A DNA stretch of 64,000 bases from Vibrio vulnificus NBRC 15645 = ATCC 27562. Lineage in GTDB: Bacteria > Pseudomonadota > Gammaproteobacteria > Enterobacterales > Vibrionaceae. The position numbers and the translations under genes are program-made. Each line of letters opens with the position of its first letter. The first letter of the stretch is position 1. Shown here one piece after another: positions 8,478 to 17,961 of the stretch. Location: positions 2,728,001-2,792,000 of the forward strand of contig NZ_CP012881.1 of the NCBI RefSeq assembly GCF_002224265.1. Direction: 5' to 3'. Under the pieces are notes generated by a model. It made no database searches. It was not told where the DNA came from and saw nothing but the letters and a program-made list of their open reading frames with translations.

Positions 8478-8569
8478 TCGTCAGTTCCCCCTGACGAGAA
8501 GCCCAAGAAAAGCTCGAACCGTAAGGTGAGAGCACACCAAAAAGCTCCGCTGGTACTGCCAAGCGGAGC
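8478..8569 (+). promoter_or_regulatory. Two hairpins between dctP and dctQ
   Basis: The 124-base gap holds TCGTCAG/CTGACGA (8478-8484 with 8491-8497) and GCTCCGCT/AGCGGAGC (8544-8551 with 8562-8569). Neither ends in a proper T run. Such intercistronic hairpins after a binding-protein gene commonly protect its message and give more receptor than permease; that role is inferred here. Confidence 0.5.
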
Positions 8570-8596
8570 ATCTTTCAAAGTTCCATGGAGTAGGGA

Positions 8597-9136
8597 ATGA
8601 GAAATTTAATTTACATTGAGCGTCTCTTTAACCGATTTGGCGATCTTCTAGGATGGCTTTCCAGCGTGCTGTTTATCTTGCTGCTGGCTAACGTTGTCTA
8701 CGATGTTGTCATGCGCTATGTGTTCAATGACGTATCCATCGCCTTCCAAGAAATGGAGTGGCATCTATTCTCAGCGGTCTTTTTGCTCGGTATTCCTTTT
8801 GCGCTGAAGTCGGGTGGTCATGTTCGCGTTGACCTTTTTTATGAACGCTTATCGCATCGCGCGCAGGCTATTATCGACTTGCTCGGCACGATCTTTTTTC
8901 TATTTCCATTCTGTTTGCTGGTGGCTTGGTTCGGTATCGATTTTGCCAAAGAAAGCTACGCCTTGGGAGAAACATCGGGTGATCCCGGTGGTTTGCCTTA
9001 TCGTTGGGTGATTAAGGCGATCATTCCACTTTCCTTCCTCTTCATGGCGATAAGTGGTGTTGGTCTGCTTCTTCATTCACTCAATAAAATCGTTAACCCG
9101 CATCTTATGCATCCATCTCCATCAGATAAGTCGTAA
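8597..9136 (+). CDS. dctQ: TRAP transporter small membrane subunit
   Basis: 179 residues with four membrane spans (about 21-43, 55-75, 94-114, 138-160), the standard topology of DctQ. The RYVFND and QEMEWHLF sequences early on and HVRVDLFYERL in the loop are DctQ signatures. With DctM it forms the sodium-driven permease fed by the binding protein. The ATG is preceded by TAGGGA. dctM begins ten bases after the stop. Confidence 0.92.
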   Translation: MRNLIYIERLFNRFGDLLGWLSSVLFILLLANVVYDVVMRYVFNDVSIAFQEMEWHLFSAVFLLGIPFALKSGGHVRVDLFYERLSHRAQAIIDLLGTIFFLFPFCLLVAWFGIDFAKESYALGETSGDPGGLPYRWVIKAIIPLSFLFMAISGVGLLLHSLNKIVNPHLMHPSPSDKS

Positions 9137-9146
9137 GGAAATCAGG

Positions 9147-10433
9147 ATGATTGGTATAGTAATGTTTTTTGTAGCCTTGTTTGCGCTACTGCTTGGTTTC
9201 CCTGTGGCATTTACCTTTGGTGGTATTGCGCTGTTGTTTGGTGTTTGGGCTGAAGGGGTTGAAATGTTTGCCTTCATGCCGTATCGCATTCAATCCATCA
9301 TGGAAAATACGGTGTTGATGGCGGTGCCGCTATTTGTCTTTATGGGATTGGTGCTGCAGAAAACCCGTCTGGCAGAACAACTGCTTGAATCTATGGGCAA
9401 GCTGTTTGGCAGTGTGCGTGGTGGTTTGGCGATTTCAACCGTGCTAGTGGGCGCACTTCTGGCTGCCTCAACAGGCGTTGTGGGTGCTTCTGTGGTAGCG
9501 ATGGGGCTTATTTCGCTCCCAGTTATGTTGAAGTACAACTACGATAAAGGGCTAGCGTGCGGCACCATTTGTGCGTCCGGTACCTTAGGGCAAATTATTC
9601 CGCCTTCGATTGTCTTGATCCTATTAGGTGATGTGCTCGGCGTGCCAGTGGGCGATCTGTTCCAAGCGGCAGTGTGGCCGGGAATTGTGCTGGTGGGCGT
9701 GTATGTTATCTATATTTTGATTTATGCAAAATTAAATCCAGAAGCAGCTCAGCCGATGGAGCGCGATGATACCATCAGCCGCAAGCAAGAAGTTGTTAAA
9801 GCGTTGAAAGCGGTGATCCCGCCTTTGGCTTTGATTGTGGTGGTGCTTGGTTCCATCTTTGCCGGTGTAGCAACACCCACCGAGTCTGCTGCGTTAGGTG
9901 GCGCGGGTGCGATTGTGCTGGCCATTCTGTACAAGCAATTTAGCTGGGGCATGGTATACGATTCAGCCAAAGAAACCGTCAAAGTCACCGCGATGGTGTT
10001 TGCCATCTTGCTAGGGGCGACGGCATTCTCCATGGCCTTCACCTACACCGGTGGCGACGAGCTGGTGGAAGAGTGGATGCTGGCTATCCCTGGTGATAAG
10101 TGGGGCTTCCTCATTATCACGATGTTGGTGATTTTGCTCCTCGGTTTCTTCATCGATTTCGTTGAAATTTGTTTCATTATTGTGCCGATTCTTGCGCCTG
10201 TGGCAGAAATTTTGGGCATCAATATGACTTGGTTTGCCATTCTAATTGCGATGAACTTGCAGACATCGTTCTTGACGCCACCTTTTGGCTTTAGCCTTTT
10301 CTATCTCAAAGGGGTCGCTCCTGCGGGTGTGACCACCCGAGATATTTATCGCGGTGTGATGCCATTTATCGGCTTACAAATACTGGTGCTGGCCTCACTG
10401 CTGGTGTTCCCATCTTTTTATGGCATGGGTTAG
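9147..10433 (+). CDS. dctM: TRAP transporter large membrane subunit
   Basis: 428 residues starting at ATG 9147, which follows dctQ closely and gives the usual MIGIVMFFVALFALLLGFPVAF opening; the frame extends back to 9054 but the overlap is unlikely. About twelve hydrophobic segments are visible. DctM motifs include the ASTGVVGASVVAMG and ASGTLGQIIPPSIVLILLGD stretches and the later TPTESAALG and TSFLTPPFGFSLFYLKG, which correspond to sodium and transport-site loops. It catalyses sodium-coupled uptake. A terminator follows before the sensor kinase gene. Confidence 0.93.
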   Translation: MIGIVMFFVALFALLLGFPVAFTFGGIALLFGVWAEGVEMFAFMPYRIQSIMENTVLMAVPLFVFMGLVLQKTRLAEQLLESMGKLFGSVRGGLAISTVLVGALLAASTGVVGASVVAMGLISLPVMLKYNYDKGLACGTICASGTLGQIIPPSIVLILLGDVLGVPVGDLFQAAVWPGIVLVGVYVIYILIYAKLNPEAAQPMERDDTISRKQEVVKALKAVIPPLALIVVVLGSIFAGVATPTESAALGGAGAIVLAILYKQFSWGMVYDSAKETVKVTAMVFAILLGATAFSMAFTYTGGDELVEEWMLAIPGDKWGFLIITMLVILLLGFFIDFVEICFIIVPILAPVAEILGINMTWFAILIAMNLQTSFLTPPFGFSLFYLKGVAPAGVTTRDIYRGVMPFIGLQILVLASLLVFPSFYGMG

Positions 10434-10497
10434 ATCGCTAATTTGTTGGATTTGTGAGCCAAAAGTTTCAATATTGGTTCCGTAGTTGATAGAGTAA

Positions 10498-10530
10498 AAC
10501 TGCTTCCAAGGAGTGGAAGCAGTTTCTTTA
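10498..10530 (+). terminator. Terminator between dctM and the sensor kinase
   Basis: AACTGCTTCC (10498-10507) pairs perfectly with GGAAGCAGTT (10515-10524) around a 7-base loop, followed by TCTTTATT. Its position suggests partial uncoupling of transporter and regulatory genes. Confidence 0.7.
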
Positions 10531-10544
10531 TTAGGGACTGAAGT

Positions 10545-11900
10545 ATGCCACTGAAAGTTAAGTTAATTCTGCTAACATTACTGCCACTGTTGTTGGTTTC
10601 TGCCAGCATCAGTTGGATCTCTATTTATCAAGCGAAAACCTTAGGGCATAAGGAAGTGGCGATTTTCAAACAGAGCTTGATAAAGTCGCGTGAAAGCGCA
10701 CTGAAAGACAGTGTCGATCAAGCATTCGATGCCATCTCTTACATCTACAACAACCCTGATTTATCTCAAGAGGAAGCGCAGCGCCGAGTCAAAGCGCTGT
10801 TGACGCAAATTCGCTATGGTGCGGATGGCTATTTTTTTGCGTACGACAAGCGGGGCACAAACTTGGTTCATCCCATACTGCCCGAACTTGTCGGACAAAA
10901 CTTACTGCATATCCAAGATCAAAATGGTGACCACTTGATTGAAGCGCTGTTGTATCAAGCGCAAACGGGTGGTGGTTTTCACCAGTATTTATGGCAGAAA
11001 CCGTCAACGGGGGAGACAGTCCCGAAACTCAGTTATGCGGCTTGGCTGGATAAATGGGATTGGATGATAGGGACGGGTCTGTACATTGAAGATATCAGTG
11101 AAGAAGTGGCGAATATGCAGGCCGCAATTAATAAAAACATTGAAACGACATTCTTCTCGGTGGTGGTGATTTTGTTGGTCACGGTGTCGGTCATCGTGGT
11201 GCTGACGTTAGCCATTAACCTGCACGAACACCGCTTGGCCGATAAAAACCTCAAAGAGCTGGCCCATAAGACGGTGATGTTTCAAGAAGATGAGAAAAAA
11301 CACCTCGCTCGAGAGCTCCATGACGGGATTAACCAACTGTTGGTTTCGAGCAAATGTCATTTGGAACTGCTGGCGCACAAGGTGCAAGACCCGTCGCTAA
11401 AAGTGCATCTTGATAAATCTCAACAATCGCTCACCACGGCCATTAACGAAGTTCGTCATATCTCACATCAGCTTCGCCCCAGCGCGCTGGATGACATCGG
11501 CCTTGAAGCGGCGTTATCGAGTTTGATGCAAGATTTTCGTTCCCACTCGGGCATAGACATCGACATTTTGTTCGATACGCAAGATGGCCGTTTAAAATCC
11601 GAGGTGGCCACGACACTCTATCGGGTGGTACAAGAGTCGCTCAACAACATTGAAAAACACGCAGGCGCGAAAAAAGTGACGGTGATTTTGCAGCAGATGG
11701 GCAATATTCTTCAGTTACTGATTCGCGATGATGGCTATGGGTTTAACGTCAGTGATGCTTTACGTAAACGAGGCATTGGGTTAAGAAATATGAGAGAGCG
11801 AGTGGAATTCATTGGTGGTGATTTTGAACTAATGAGTGAACCTGGCTTTGGGACTGAAATAACGGTGTTATTGAATTTAGATGGATTGACCTATGGATAA
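10545..11900 (+). CDS. Cache-domain sensor histidine kinase of the TRAP system
   Basis: 451 residues. A first span (7-27), a periplasmic single-Cache domain (about 35-190, with the YGADGYFFAYDKRGTNLVHP core) and a second span (203-225) precede a HisKA_3 dimerisation domain with phospho-acceptor His259 (ARELHDGINQ) and a NarX-type ATPase domain (RDDGYGFN, GIGLRNMRERVEFIGG). Single-Cache sensors commonly bind small carboxylates, which fits a sensor for the TRAP substrate. It overlaps the response regulator gene by 8 bases, so they are a cognate pair. A second transcriptional unit is likely because a terminator lies just upstream. Confidence 0.9.
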   Translation: MPLKVKLILLTLLPLLLVSASISWISIYQAKTLGHKEVAIFKQSLIKSRESALKDSVDQAFDAISYIYNNPDLSQEEAQRRVKALLTQIRYGADGYFFAYDKRGTNLVHPILPELVGQNLLHIQDQNGDHLIEALLYQAQTGGGFHQYLWQKPSTGETVPKLSYAAWLDKWDWMIGTGLYIEDISEEVANMQAAINKNIETTFFSVVVILLVTVSVIVVLTLAINLHEHRLADKNLKELAHKTVMFQEDEKKHLARELHDGINQLLVSSKCHLELLAHKVQDPSLKVHLDKSQQSLTTAINEVRHISHQLRPSALDDIGLEAALSSLMQDFRSHSGIDIDILFDTQDGRLKSEVATTLYRVVQESLNNIEKHAGAKKVTVILQQMGNILQLLIRDDGYGFNVSDALRKRGIGLRNMRERVEFIGGDFELMSEPGFGTEITVLLNLDGLTYG

Positions 11901-12531
11901 GCCAATTCGAGTTGTAATAGTCGATGATCATCAAGTGGTGTTGGATGGGTTTATGGCTCGATTGGAAATGGAGCCGGAAATCGATGTGGTTGGTACCGCA
12001 AGTAATGGTTTGGAAGCCTTGGACGTGGTGAAACAGCATAAACCCGATGTGGTTTTGATGGACATTAGTATGCCCATTTTAAATGGCATTGAAGCCACCC
12101 GAATGATCAAAGCGGAGTGGCCTGAGGCCAAAATTTTAATGCTGACCATGCATGATAATCGCGAATACATCATGAAGGTGATGCAAGAGGGCGCTGTTGG
12201 TTACATGCTCAAAGAAATATCAGCGGAGAAAATGGTGCAAGCAATCAAGACCGTCAACCAAGGCTCAACCTATTTCTGTGAATCCGTCACGCAAACCTTG
12301 TTCACGCAAGAAATTGTCCCCGCGGCCCAAAGGCCAAATCCACTCAGCCGTCGTGAAGAAGCGGTGTTAAGACTGGTTGCACAAGGACACAGCAGCAAGA
12401 AAATTGCGACGTTACTGGAGATCAGCTATCGGACGGTTGAAACGCATCGTCATAACATCAAACATAAATTAGATTTGAACTCGACAGCAGAACTGGCGAA
12501 GTATGCGCTAGAGCAAGGGTTGATTGAATAG
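11893..12531 (+). CDS. NarL/LuxR-family response regulator
   Basis: 212 residues: receiver domain 1-120 with acidic pair Asp11/Asp12, phospho-acceptor Asp57 (VLMDISMP) and a conserved Lys near 107 (MLKEIS), then a LuxR-type helix-turn-helix domain from about 148 (LSRREEAVLRLVAQGHSSKKIA, then RTVETHRHNIKHKL). It is the partner of the Cache kinase, given the 8-base gene overlap. The likely target is the TRAP promoter region upstream of dctP, where TACGT-type motifs recur. The stop codon lies inside a 12-base-pair hairpin. Confidence 0.92.
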   Translation: MDKPIRVVIVDDHQVVLDGFMARLEMEPEIDVVGTASNGLEALDVVKQHKPDVVLMDISMPILNGIEATRMIKAEWPEAKILMLTMHDNREYIMKVMQEGAVGYMLKEISAEKMVQAIKTVNQGSTYFCESVTQTLFTQEIVPAAQRPNPLSRREEAVLRLVAQGHSSKKIATLLEISYRTVETHRHNIKHKLDLNSTAELAKYALEQGLIE

Positions 12532-12551
12532 GGGGAGTGCCCCTATTCAAT
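12523..12551. terminator. Long hairpin at the response-regulator stop codon
   Basis: ATTGAATAGGGG (12523-12534) pairs perfectly with CCCCTATTCAAT (12540-12551) around a 5-base loop. No T run follows on either strand, so it may act as a 3' stabiliser or transcript boundary between convergent genes rather than a classic terminator. Confidence 0.5.
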
Positions 12552-12603
12552 GTTGCAAATATCGCGTCTTCTTTGAAAACATGCCTGCAATGGGTTAGTT
12601 GTA

Positions 12604-13089
12604 TTAAGACTCTTGCTCAGTTTTGGCGATGTTGCCAATTTCAAGAATAGGAGCAACGTCTATTTGCTCCGCACTCATCATACTAGAGATGCGTTGCACT
12701 GAAGAGAGTAGCAACGACTGCTCCCATTCCTGCAGTTTTTGAAATTCAGTCACAAAGTTTTCTTGCAATGGCATGGGTGCTTGCGCAAGCAGCGCTGACC
12801 CTGATTCTGTCAATATCGCGTGGACCTTTCGCTTGTCCTCTTGGCTACGTACACGCTGCACATGACCATTCCTTTCTAGGCGATCAAGAATAGTGGTCGC
12901 CGTGGCTTGGCTCATGTTGGTGTGATTAGACAACTGACGGATGGTCACCTCACCCAGATCTTTTATGGCCCGCATCAAGATAAGCTGTGGTGCGGTCAGC
13001 CCAGACACCTTGTTCAGTTTCTTTGAATGGAGATCGATCGCGCGAATGATTTGACGAATTGCGATCAGGACTTCTTCATGTTTTTCCAC
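12604..13089 (-). CDS. cosR: MarR-type osmolyte regulator CosR
   Basis: 161 residues with a MarR winged helix: recognition region TIRQLSNHTNMSQATATTILDRLERNGHVQR and the wing RSQEDKRKVHAILTESG. CosR in V. cholerae and V. parahaemolyticus is a MarR-family repressor of ectoine synthesis and compatible-solute uptake and is encoded divergently from a BCCT carrier, exactly as here, so I assign the name by sequence type plus context. The start is GTG at 13089; no other start fits and the Shine-Dalgarno sequence is poor, which may keep expression low. Target sites cannot be proven from the sequence. Confidence 0.85.
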   Translation of the reverse strand: MEKHEEVLIAIRQIIRAIDLHSKKLNKVSGLTAPQLILMRAIKDLGEVTIRQLSNHTNMSQATATTILDRLERNGHVQRVRSQEDKRKVHAILTESGSALLAQAPMPLQENFVTEFQKLQEWEQSLLLSSVQRISSMMSAEQIDVAPILEIGNIAKTEQES

Positions 13090-13483
13090 TATGGCCAGCC
13101 TATCCGATTTTTACTGTTGGGGGGGATTTGTACATATCGCGATTGACTCGATCCTAAGTCGTTGAATCCCTGTATACGTCAAGGGGAGGCGTTTGAAATG
13201 GACGAGGCAATAAGAAGCTCATTTTAGCGCATCTTTTGGCAAATTTCACTTCGTTGTGTAATGTTTAGATGTCGAATTATTTGTCGTGTCGTTTTACGTG
13301 TCATATTGTCCCGTTAATTGAGTTTTAGGCCAGATATCCGGTGGTAATTTGCATTTTGTGTGTGATTTCTGTTAGGGTATTAGCCGATTTGAAATGATAA
13401 ATGTGTTGTTCTCTAACTAATATTGGGCTGTATTTTCAAAATTAGTTAGTGTCTTTTGAAAAGTTATCGTTAAGTGAGTGAGA
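13090..13483. promoter_or_regulatory. Divergent cosR-opuD control region
   Basis: Nearly 400 bases without a plausible gene. Just before opuD lies a 9-base inverted repeat, CTAACTAAT (13413-13421) and ATTAGTTAG (13441-13449), with a 19-base spacer. It could be an operator or a leader hairpin. CosR is a candidate binder because it controls BCCT carriers in other vibrios, but MarR operators are usually more compact, so the link is tentative. The left half of the region shows a GGGGGGG run and nothing else I can name. Confidence 0.5.
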
Positions 13484-15055
13484 ATGACAAAAGGTATAGA
13501 TAAGTACAGTATTGACAGTACGGACTACACCGTTGGACAAGATAATGTTCAGCGTTGGGGGTTCGATGTTCACAACCCAGTTTTCGGCATCAGTGCTGGA
13601 TTAGTGGGTCTATTTTTAGTTGCTGCATTAGTGTTGGATGCGCACACGATGAAAACCGCTTTAGACGGTATTAAATGGCAAATCATCGGCGCGTTTGACT
13701 GGTTGTTTATTTGGTCGGGCAATATTTTCGTCATCTTCTGTTTGGCTTTGATCGTTTCTCCGTTAGGCAAGATTCGTTTAGGTGGTCGAGATGCGGTAGC
13801 GGATTATTCCTTCCTATCTTGGATCGCTATGTTGTTTGCCGCAGGCATGGGAATTGGTCTCATGTTTTGGAGTGTCGCTGAACCAGTGGCTTACTTTACG
13901 GGTTGGTATGAAACACCACTCAATGTGGCACCGAATACACCAGAAGCTGCCAAATTAGCGTTAGGCGCGACCATGTTCCACTGGGGATTACACCCATGGG
14001 CGATTTATGGTGTCGTTGCGTTGTCGTTAGCTTTCTTTGCCTATAACAAAGGTTTGCCTTTGTCGATGCGCTCTATTTTTTACCCTTTGCTGGGCGATCG
14101 TGCATGGGGTTGGGCAGGGCATCTAGTTGATATTTTGGCGGTTGTCGCCACCTTGTTTGGTTTGGCAACCTCGTTGGGACTGGGTGCTCAACAAGCCGCC
14201 AGCGGTATTCACCATGTGTTTGGTGTGGAAGCGGGTCTTGGCCTACAAATCGCGGTGATCACCGTGGTGACTTTACTCGCTGTGGTTTCGGTTGTTCGTG
14301 GTATTGATGGCGGTGTAAAAGTCATTAGTAACATCAATATGCTGGTTGCTTTTGCTCTATTAGCGTTGGTTGGCCTGATTGGTTGGGCGGTCAGTGTTGG
14401 TTCCGTTTCTACCACCTTAAGTGCCTATATTGAAAATATTATTCCTTTGAGTAATCCAATTGGTCGAGAAGACGAAGCTTGGTTTCAAGGTTGGACTGTC
14501 TTCTACTGGGCATGGTGGATTTCATGGTCACCGTTTGTAGGCATGTTCATCGCGCGTGTATCAAAGGGTCGCACTGTGCGTGAGTTTATGACGGCGGTAC
14601 TGATTGTACCCACGGCGGTAACGCTGCTTTGGATGTCAGTGTTTGGTGGTATGGCGATTGACCAAGTGATTAATGGCATCGGCGAGCTGGGTGCCAAAGG
14701 GCTAACCGATGTTCCGTTGGCGATGTTCCAGATGTTTGATCAGCTTCCATATGGCACTTTACTGTCGGTTATTGCAGTTGTGTTGGTGTTGGTGTTCTTT
14801 ATTACTTCGTCGGACTCAGGTTCGTTGGTGATCGATTCCATTACCGCAGGCGGTAAGGTGGATGCACCTGTGCTGCAACGTGTGTTCTGGGCCTTTATGG
14901 AAGGCGCGATTGCCGTTGCTTTGCTCTGGGTAGGTGGCACCGAAGCGATACAAGCACTGCAAGCGGGGGCGATTTCTACCGCATTGCCATTTACCTTTAT
15001 TTTGCTTGCGATGTGTGTCAGCTTGCTTATGGGTATGCGCACCGAGAAGCAATAA
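13484..15055 (+). CDS. opuD: BCCT-family compatible-solute transporter
   Basis: Secondary carrier for betaine-type osmoprotectants. 523 residues from ATG 13484 (a GTG at 13478 is also in frame). Twelve hydrophobic spans are visible. BCCT signatures present are GMGIGLMFWSVAEP in span 3, the aromatic-rich FYWAWWISWSPFVGMFIARVSKGRTVREF segment in span 8 that forms the trimethylammonium box, and the ITSSDSGSLVIDSI stretch. The Gly-x-Gly-Ile-Gly form points to sodium coupling. It is divergent from cosR, the osmolyte repressor, and stands alone before a good terminator. In V. cholerae the equivalent gene is called opuD, in V. parahaemolyticus bccT3. Confidence 0.88.
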   Translation: MTKGIDKYSIDSTDYTVGQDNVQRWGFDVHNPVFGISAGLVGLFLVAALVLDAHTMKTALDGIKWQIIGAFDWLFIWSGNIFVIFCLALIVSPLGKIRLGGRDAVADYSFLSWIAMLFAAGMGIGLMFWSVAEPVAYFTGWYETPLNVAPNTPEAAKLALGATMFHWGLHPWAIYGVVALSLAFFAYNKGLPLSMRSIFYPLLGDRAWGWAGHLVDILAVVATLFGLATSLGLGAQQAASGIHHVFGVEAGLGLQIAVITVVTLLAVVSVVRGIDGGVKVISNINMLVAFALLALVGLIGWAVSVGSVSTTLSAYIENIIPLSNPIGREDEAWFQGWTVFYWAWWISWSPFVGMFIARVSKGRTVREFMTAVLIVPTAVTLLWMSVFGGMAIDQVINGIGELGAKGLTDVPLAMFQMFDQLPYGTLLSVIAVVLVLVFFITSSDSGSLVIDSITAGGKVDAPVLQRVFWAFMEGAIAVALLWVGGTEAIQALQAGAISTALPFTFILLAMCVSLLMGMRTEKQ

Positions 15056-15071
15056 GCATTCATTAATCTCT

Positions 15072-15099
15072 AGCCGACCTCTATGGTCGGCTTTTTATT
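15072..15099 (+). terminator. Terminator after opuD
   Basis: AGCCGACC (15072-15079) pairs with GGTCGGCT (15085-15092) and is followed by TTTTATTT. Confidence 0.88.
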
Positions 15100-15245
15100 T
15101 GTCGTACGGTATAAAAATGACGCTGATAATTGCATGGATAACAAAGACTTAACGTACTCTGTTTGCTGTAATAATTAGTGCATCAATAAGGGATTCTGTG
15201 TAATATCGCAGGCGAAAATTTGTTCCCCCAACAAGACCTTACGAC

Positions 15246-17129
15246 ATGAAATTAACCCTGAAACAAAAGCTCATAGGCGCAAGCCTATCGGCGGTAGTGA
15301 TCATGGCTACCGTTTTGACTTGGCTGTCTGCTGGACAGCTGTTTGATCAAACCCGTAATGGCGTTTATGCTCGAGCAGAAAGCTTGGGTGTGGCAGCCTC
15401 ACAAGGCATTTCTGACTGGATTGCGATTCGTAAAGACATTGCTCGCGCGTTTAACGATTACAGTGAAGAAAGCGATGTGGTGCCGTTCTTGCAGCAAGCG
15501 CGCAAAGCAGGCGGATTTGACGATATCTTCTTAGGTACGCCAGCTGGTGATATGTACCGCTCTCATCCAGAGCGTAATCGCCCTGATTATGATCCTCGTG
15601 TTCGTCCTTGGTACAAGGATGCCACAGCTGCAGGCAAACAAATCATTACCACTGCTTATCAAGATGCCATCACCAATGCGCTACTGGTGACCATTGCAGA
15701 ACCCGTCAACCGTGGTGGCAAAATGGTGGGCGTTGTTGGTGCTGACGTTCTTATCGACCAACTGATCAATGACGTTATCAACCTCGATGCAGGTGAAAAT
15801 GCTCATGCGATGCTTATCGATACACAAGATGGCACTTTCCTCGCACACCCAGACAAAAATCTTGCGCTAAAGCCCGTTAACACTTTATTGAAACAATTTA
15901 CTTTGCAAGATATCGAGCGCTCTGCGTCTCAACGCAATATCGAAGAAGCGACCATCAACGGCAAACCTAAGCTTTTCTACTTCACGAAGGTGCCTGAGAC
16001 ACCTTGGATGTTCGCGATTGAAATGGACAAAGCGACCGAGGAAGCAAGCCATAGCCGATTATTGCGTGAAATGCTGATCACAGCTGTGTTGATCACCATC
16101 GTGGTGATTGTTGCGGTTTCTTGGTTGGTGGGCTTCTTGTTCCGTGACCTAGGCCGTGTATCTAAAGCACTGGAAGAGATTGCTTCAGGTGAAGGCGACC
16201 TAACGCAACGTCTTGAGCCTCGCAGTGATGATGAAGTGGGCAAGCTGGCGGAAAACTTCAACCGTTTTGTCGGCAACATGCACACCATGGTGAGCAAGTT
16301 GAGCGCCGTTTCAGCTTCGTTGTCTGAGCAGGCAAAAACCACAGCAATGCGAGCGGAAGAGCGTAGCCAGCGCATCTCTCATCAGCAAGATGAGATCAAC
16401 ATGGTGGCAACGGCAGTGAATGAAATGGCAGCTGCAACGCAAGAGATCGCGGGCAATGCCGACCACACGGCGCAAAATGCGGAAGAAGCGGTTTCTGCCT
16501 GTGTGCATGGTTCTGAGCAAGTGACACAAACTCAAGGTTCGATCCAAAACTTGGCGAAAGAAGTGCAAGTGGCAACCAGTGTTATCCAAGAGTTGGAAGC
16601 ACACGGCAATGCCATCAACACCATTCTTTCTACCATTCAAGGGATTGCTGAGCAGACCAACTTACTGGCACTGAACGCAGCGATTGAAGCGGCGCGTGCG
16701 GGTGAGCAAGGTCGTGGTTTTGCCGTGGTGGCTGATGAAGTCCGCGTGCTAAGTCAACGTACTCATGCTTCGACCAAAGAAATCCAACACACGATTGAAA
16801 TGCTGCAAGGCACAACCGTTCAAGCGGTGGGTATTATGGACGACAGTCGCCAGCTTGCGGGCACCAGCGTTGATGATGCAAACTCGGCGGCGGTGAGCTT
16901 GACGCAAATCCATACCGCTGTTGAGCGTATCAGTGATATGGCCACGCAAATCGCGTCGGCGGCAGAAGAGCAGGCCTCTGTTACCACCGAGATCACACGT
17001 AATACCGAAGGGATCCGCGACGTCTCTAACGAGCTCGCGTACGAAGCGCAGCAAGCAGCTTCTCAAGCTGCGATGCTTTCTGAGCTCTCACACGAGCTGG
17101 AACAGGAAATCCGACGCTTCAAACTGTAA
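15246..17129 (+). CDS. Methyl-accepting chemotaxis protein with dCache sensor
   Basis: 627 residues: span 1 (8-30), a double-Cache periplasmic domain (about 35-265), span 2 (275-298), HAMP (300-352) and a cytoplasmic signalling domain whose hairpin tip reads [22 protein letters not shown]. The sensor has the [11 protein letters not shown]...TTAYQDA pattern seen in dCache receptors that bind amino acids or other amine/carboxylate ligands; I cannot name the ligand. No C-terminal CheR/CheB-binding pentapeptide is visible. The gene is monocistronic, flanked by terminators. It should couple to CheW/CheA encoded elsewhere. Confidence 0.92.
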   Translation: MKLTLKQKLIGASLSAVVIMATVLTWLSAGQLFDQTRNGVYARAESLGVAASQGISDWIAIRKDIARAFNDYSEESDVVPFLQQARKAGGFDDIFLGTPAGDMYRSHPERNRPDYDPRVRPWYKDATAAGKQIITTAYQDAITNALLVTIAEPVNRGGKMVGVVGADVLIDQLINDVINLDAGENAHAMLIDTQDGTFLAHPDKNLALKPVNTLLKQFTLQDIERSASQRNIEEATINGKPKLFYFTKVPETPWMFAIEMDKATEEASHSRLLREMLITAVLITIVVIVAVSWLVGFLFRDLGRVSKALEEIASGEGDLTQRLEPRSDDEVGKLAENFNRFVGNMHTMVSKLSAVSASLSEQAKTTAMRAEERSQRISHQQDEINMVATAVNEMAAATQEIAGNADHTAQNAEEAVSACVHGSEQVTQTQGSIQNLAKEVQVATSVIQELEAHGNAINTILSTIQGIAEQTNLLALNAAIEAARAGEQGRGFAVVADEVRVLSQRTHASTKEIQHTIEMLQGTTVQAVGIMDDSRQLAGTSVDDANSAAVSLTQIHTAVERISDMATQIASAAEEQASVTTEITRNTEGIRDVSNELAYEAQQAASQAAMLSELSHELEQEIRRFKL

Positions 17130-17147
17130 GCGCTGTTGCTACACACC

Positions 17148-17178
17148 AAAAAGGAGCTGGTCATTCAGCTCCTTTTTT
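17148..17178. terminator. Bidirectional terminator
   Basis: AAAAAGGAGCTG (17148-17159) pairs with CAGCTCCTTTTT (17166-17177). It has an A run on one side and a T run on the other, and serves the chemoreceptor (+) and possibly the exonuclease gene (-). Confidence 0.88.
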
Positions 17179-17241
17179 ATGCTCGAAACTTGAGGATTAT
17201 TCTGCGCTCTTGGATATCGCTGTTCTTGGTTTTTGCCTTGG

Positions 17242-17958
17242 CTATCGCCACAGCGCCGAAACAGGCGTTTGCGAGGAAAAATGATGGGCGATCTGTGCTT
17301 GGAACAGCTCGGCGGTGGCAATGGCATCGGTAAGAGCGTGGTGCGCGGAGTAATCGGGTAGACCATAGCGACGACGACTTTGGGCTAAGCGGACTGAAGG
17401 CAGCGATTTCCCTTTGAGTCGATTCAACCAGCCGCCAAATTGCTGTTTTGCCCACTGACTTTCAATTTCCATGGTGTCGATCAGGGGAAACTCAATGCCT
17501 TCATTGATTCGCTTACGTAACGCGCTATCAAAAAATGGTCGCTCAATATGTTGGTAGTGAACCACCACCACTTTACCCGCTAGGCAATCAAGCACTTCAT
17601 CCAGTACGTCGATTAAGTCGGGCGCGCGCTGAACTTTGCTGTGCGTAATACCATGAATGACGACGGACTCTTCATGCAACTGGTCTTCCGGTTTGACTGT
17701 CCAATAGCGTGCTTGTTGCAGCCGTATTCGGTGTAAATCAAAGGGTACCAGCCCAATAGAAAGAATATCGTGTTGATTGGGATTTAAGCCAGTGGTTTCA
17801 AAGTCTAAGGCCACCAGTGGTGTTGAGCCTATCACTGTCTCGCCCGAGACGGGTGGTGATTGATAAAATCGGCGCAAGCGCGCATCGGCAACTCGCTGCT
17901 GCTTTTGCAGGAATTTGTGCTGCCATTCAAGCTTGGTGGGTTTGAGTAAAGAGATCAT
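17242..17958 (-). CDS. DnaQ-like 3'-5' exonuclease
   Basis: 238 residues of the DEDDh exonuclease fold. Exo I is LDFETTGLNP with the Asp-x-Glu pair, Exo II lies around HYQHIERPFFDSAL, and Exo III is HHALTDAIATAELF with the His-x4-Asp arrangement. The N-terminal 45 residues precede the nuclease domain and look helical. It is homologous to the proofreading subunit of DNA polymerase III, but the separate gene and the pairing with a cNMP/CBS/nucleotidyltransferase protein 3 bases upstream mark it as a different paralogue, found in that pairing in many gammaproteobacteria. The physiological substrate is not known. Confidence 0.85.
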   Translation of the reverse strand: MISLLKPTKLEWQHKFLQKQQRVADARLRRFYQSPPVSGETVIGSTPLVALDFETTGLNPNQHDILSIGLVPFDLHRIRLQQARYWTVKPEDQLHEESVVIHGITHSKVQRAPDLIDVLDEVLDCLAGKVVVVHYQHIERPFFDSALRKRINEGIEFPLIDTMEIESQWAKQQFGGWLNRLKGKSLPSVRLAQSRRRYGLPDYSAHHALTDAIATAELFQAQIAHHFSSQTPVSALWR

Positions 17959-17961
17959 AAG

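Noticed and set aside
16311..16640. Long minus-strand open frame opposite the chemoreceptor gene
   Set aside because: It lies wholly within a gene with convincing domains and shows no coding features of its own.
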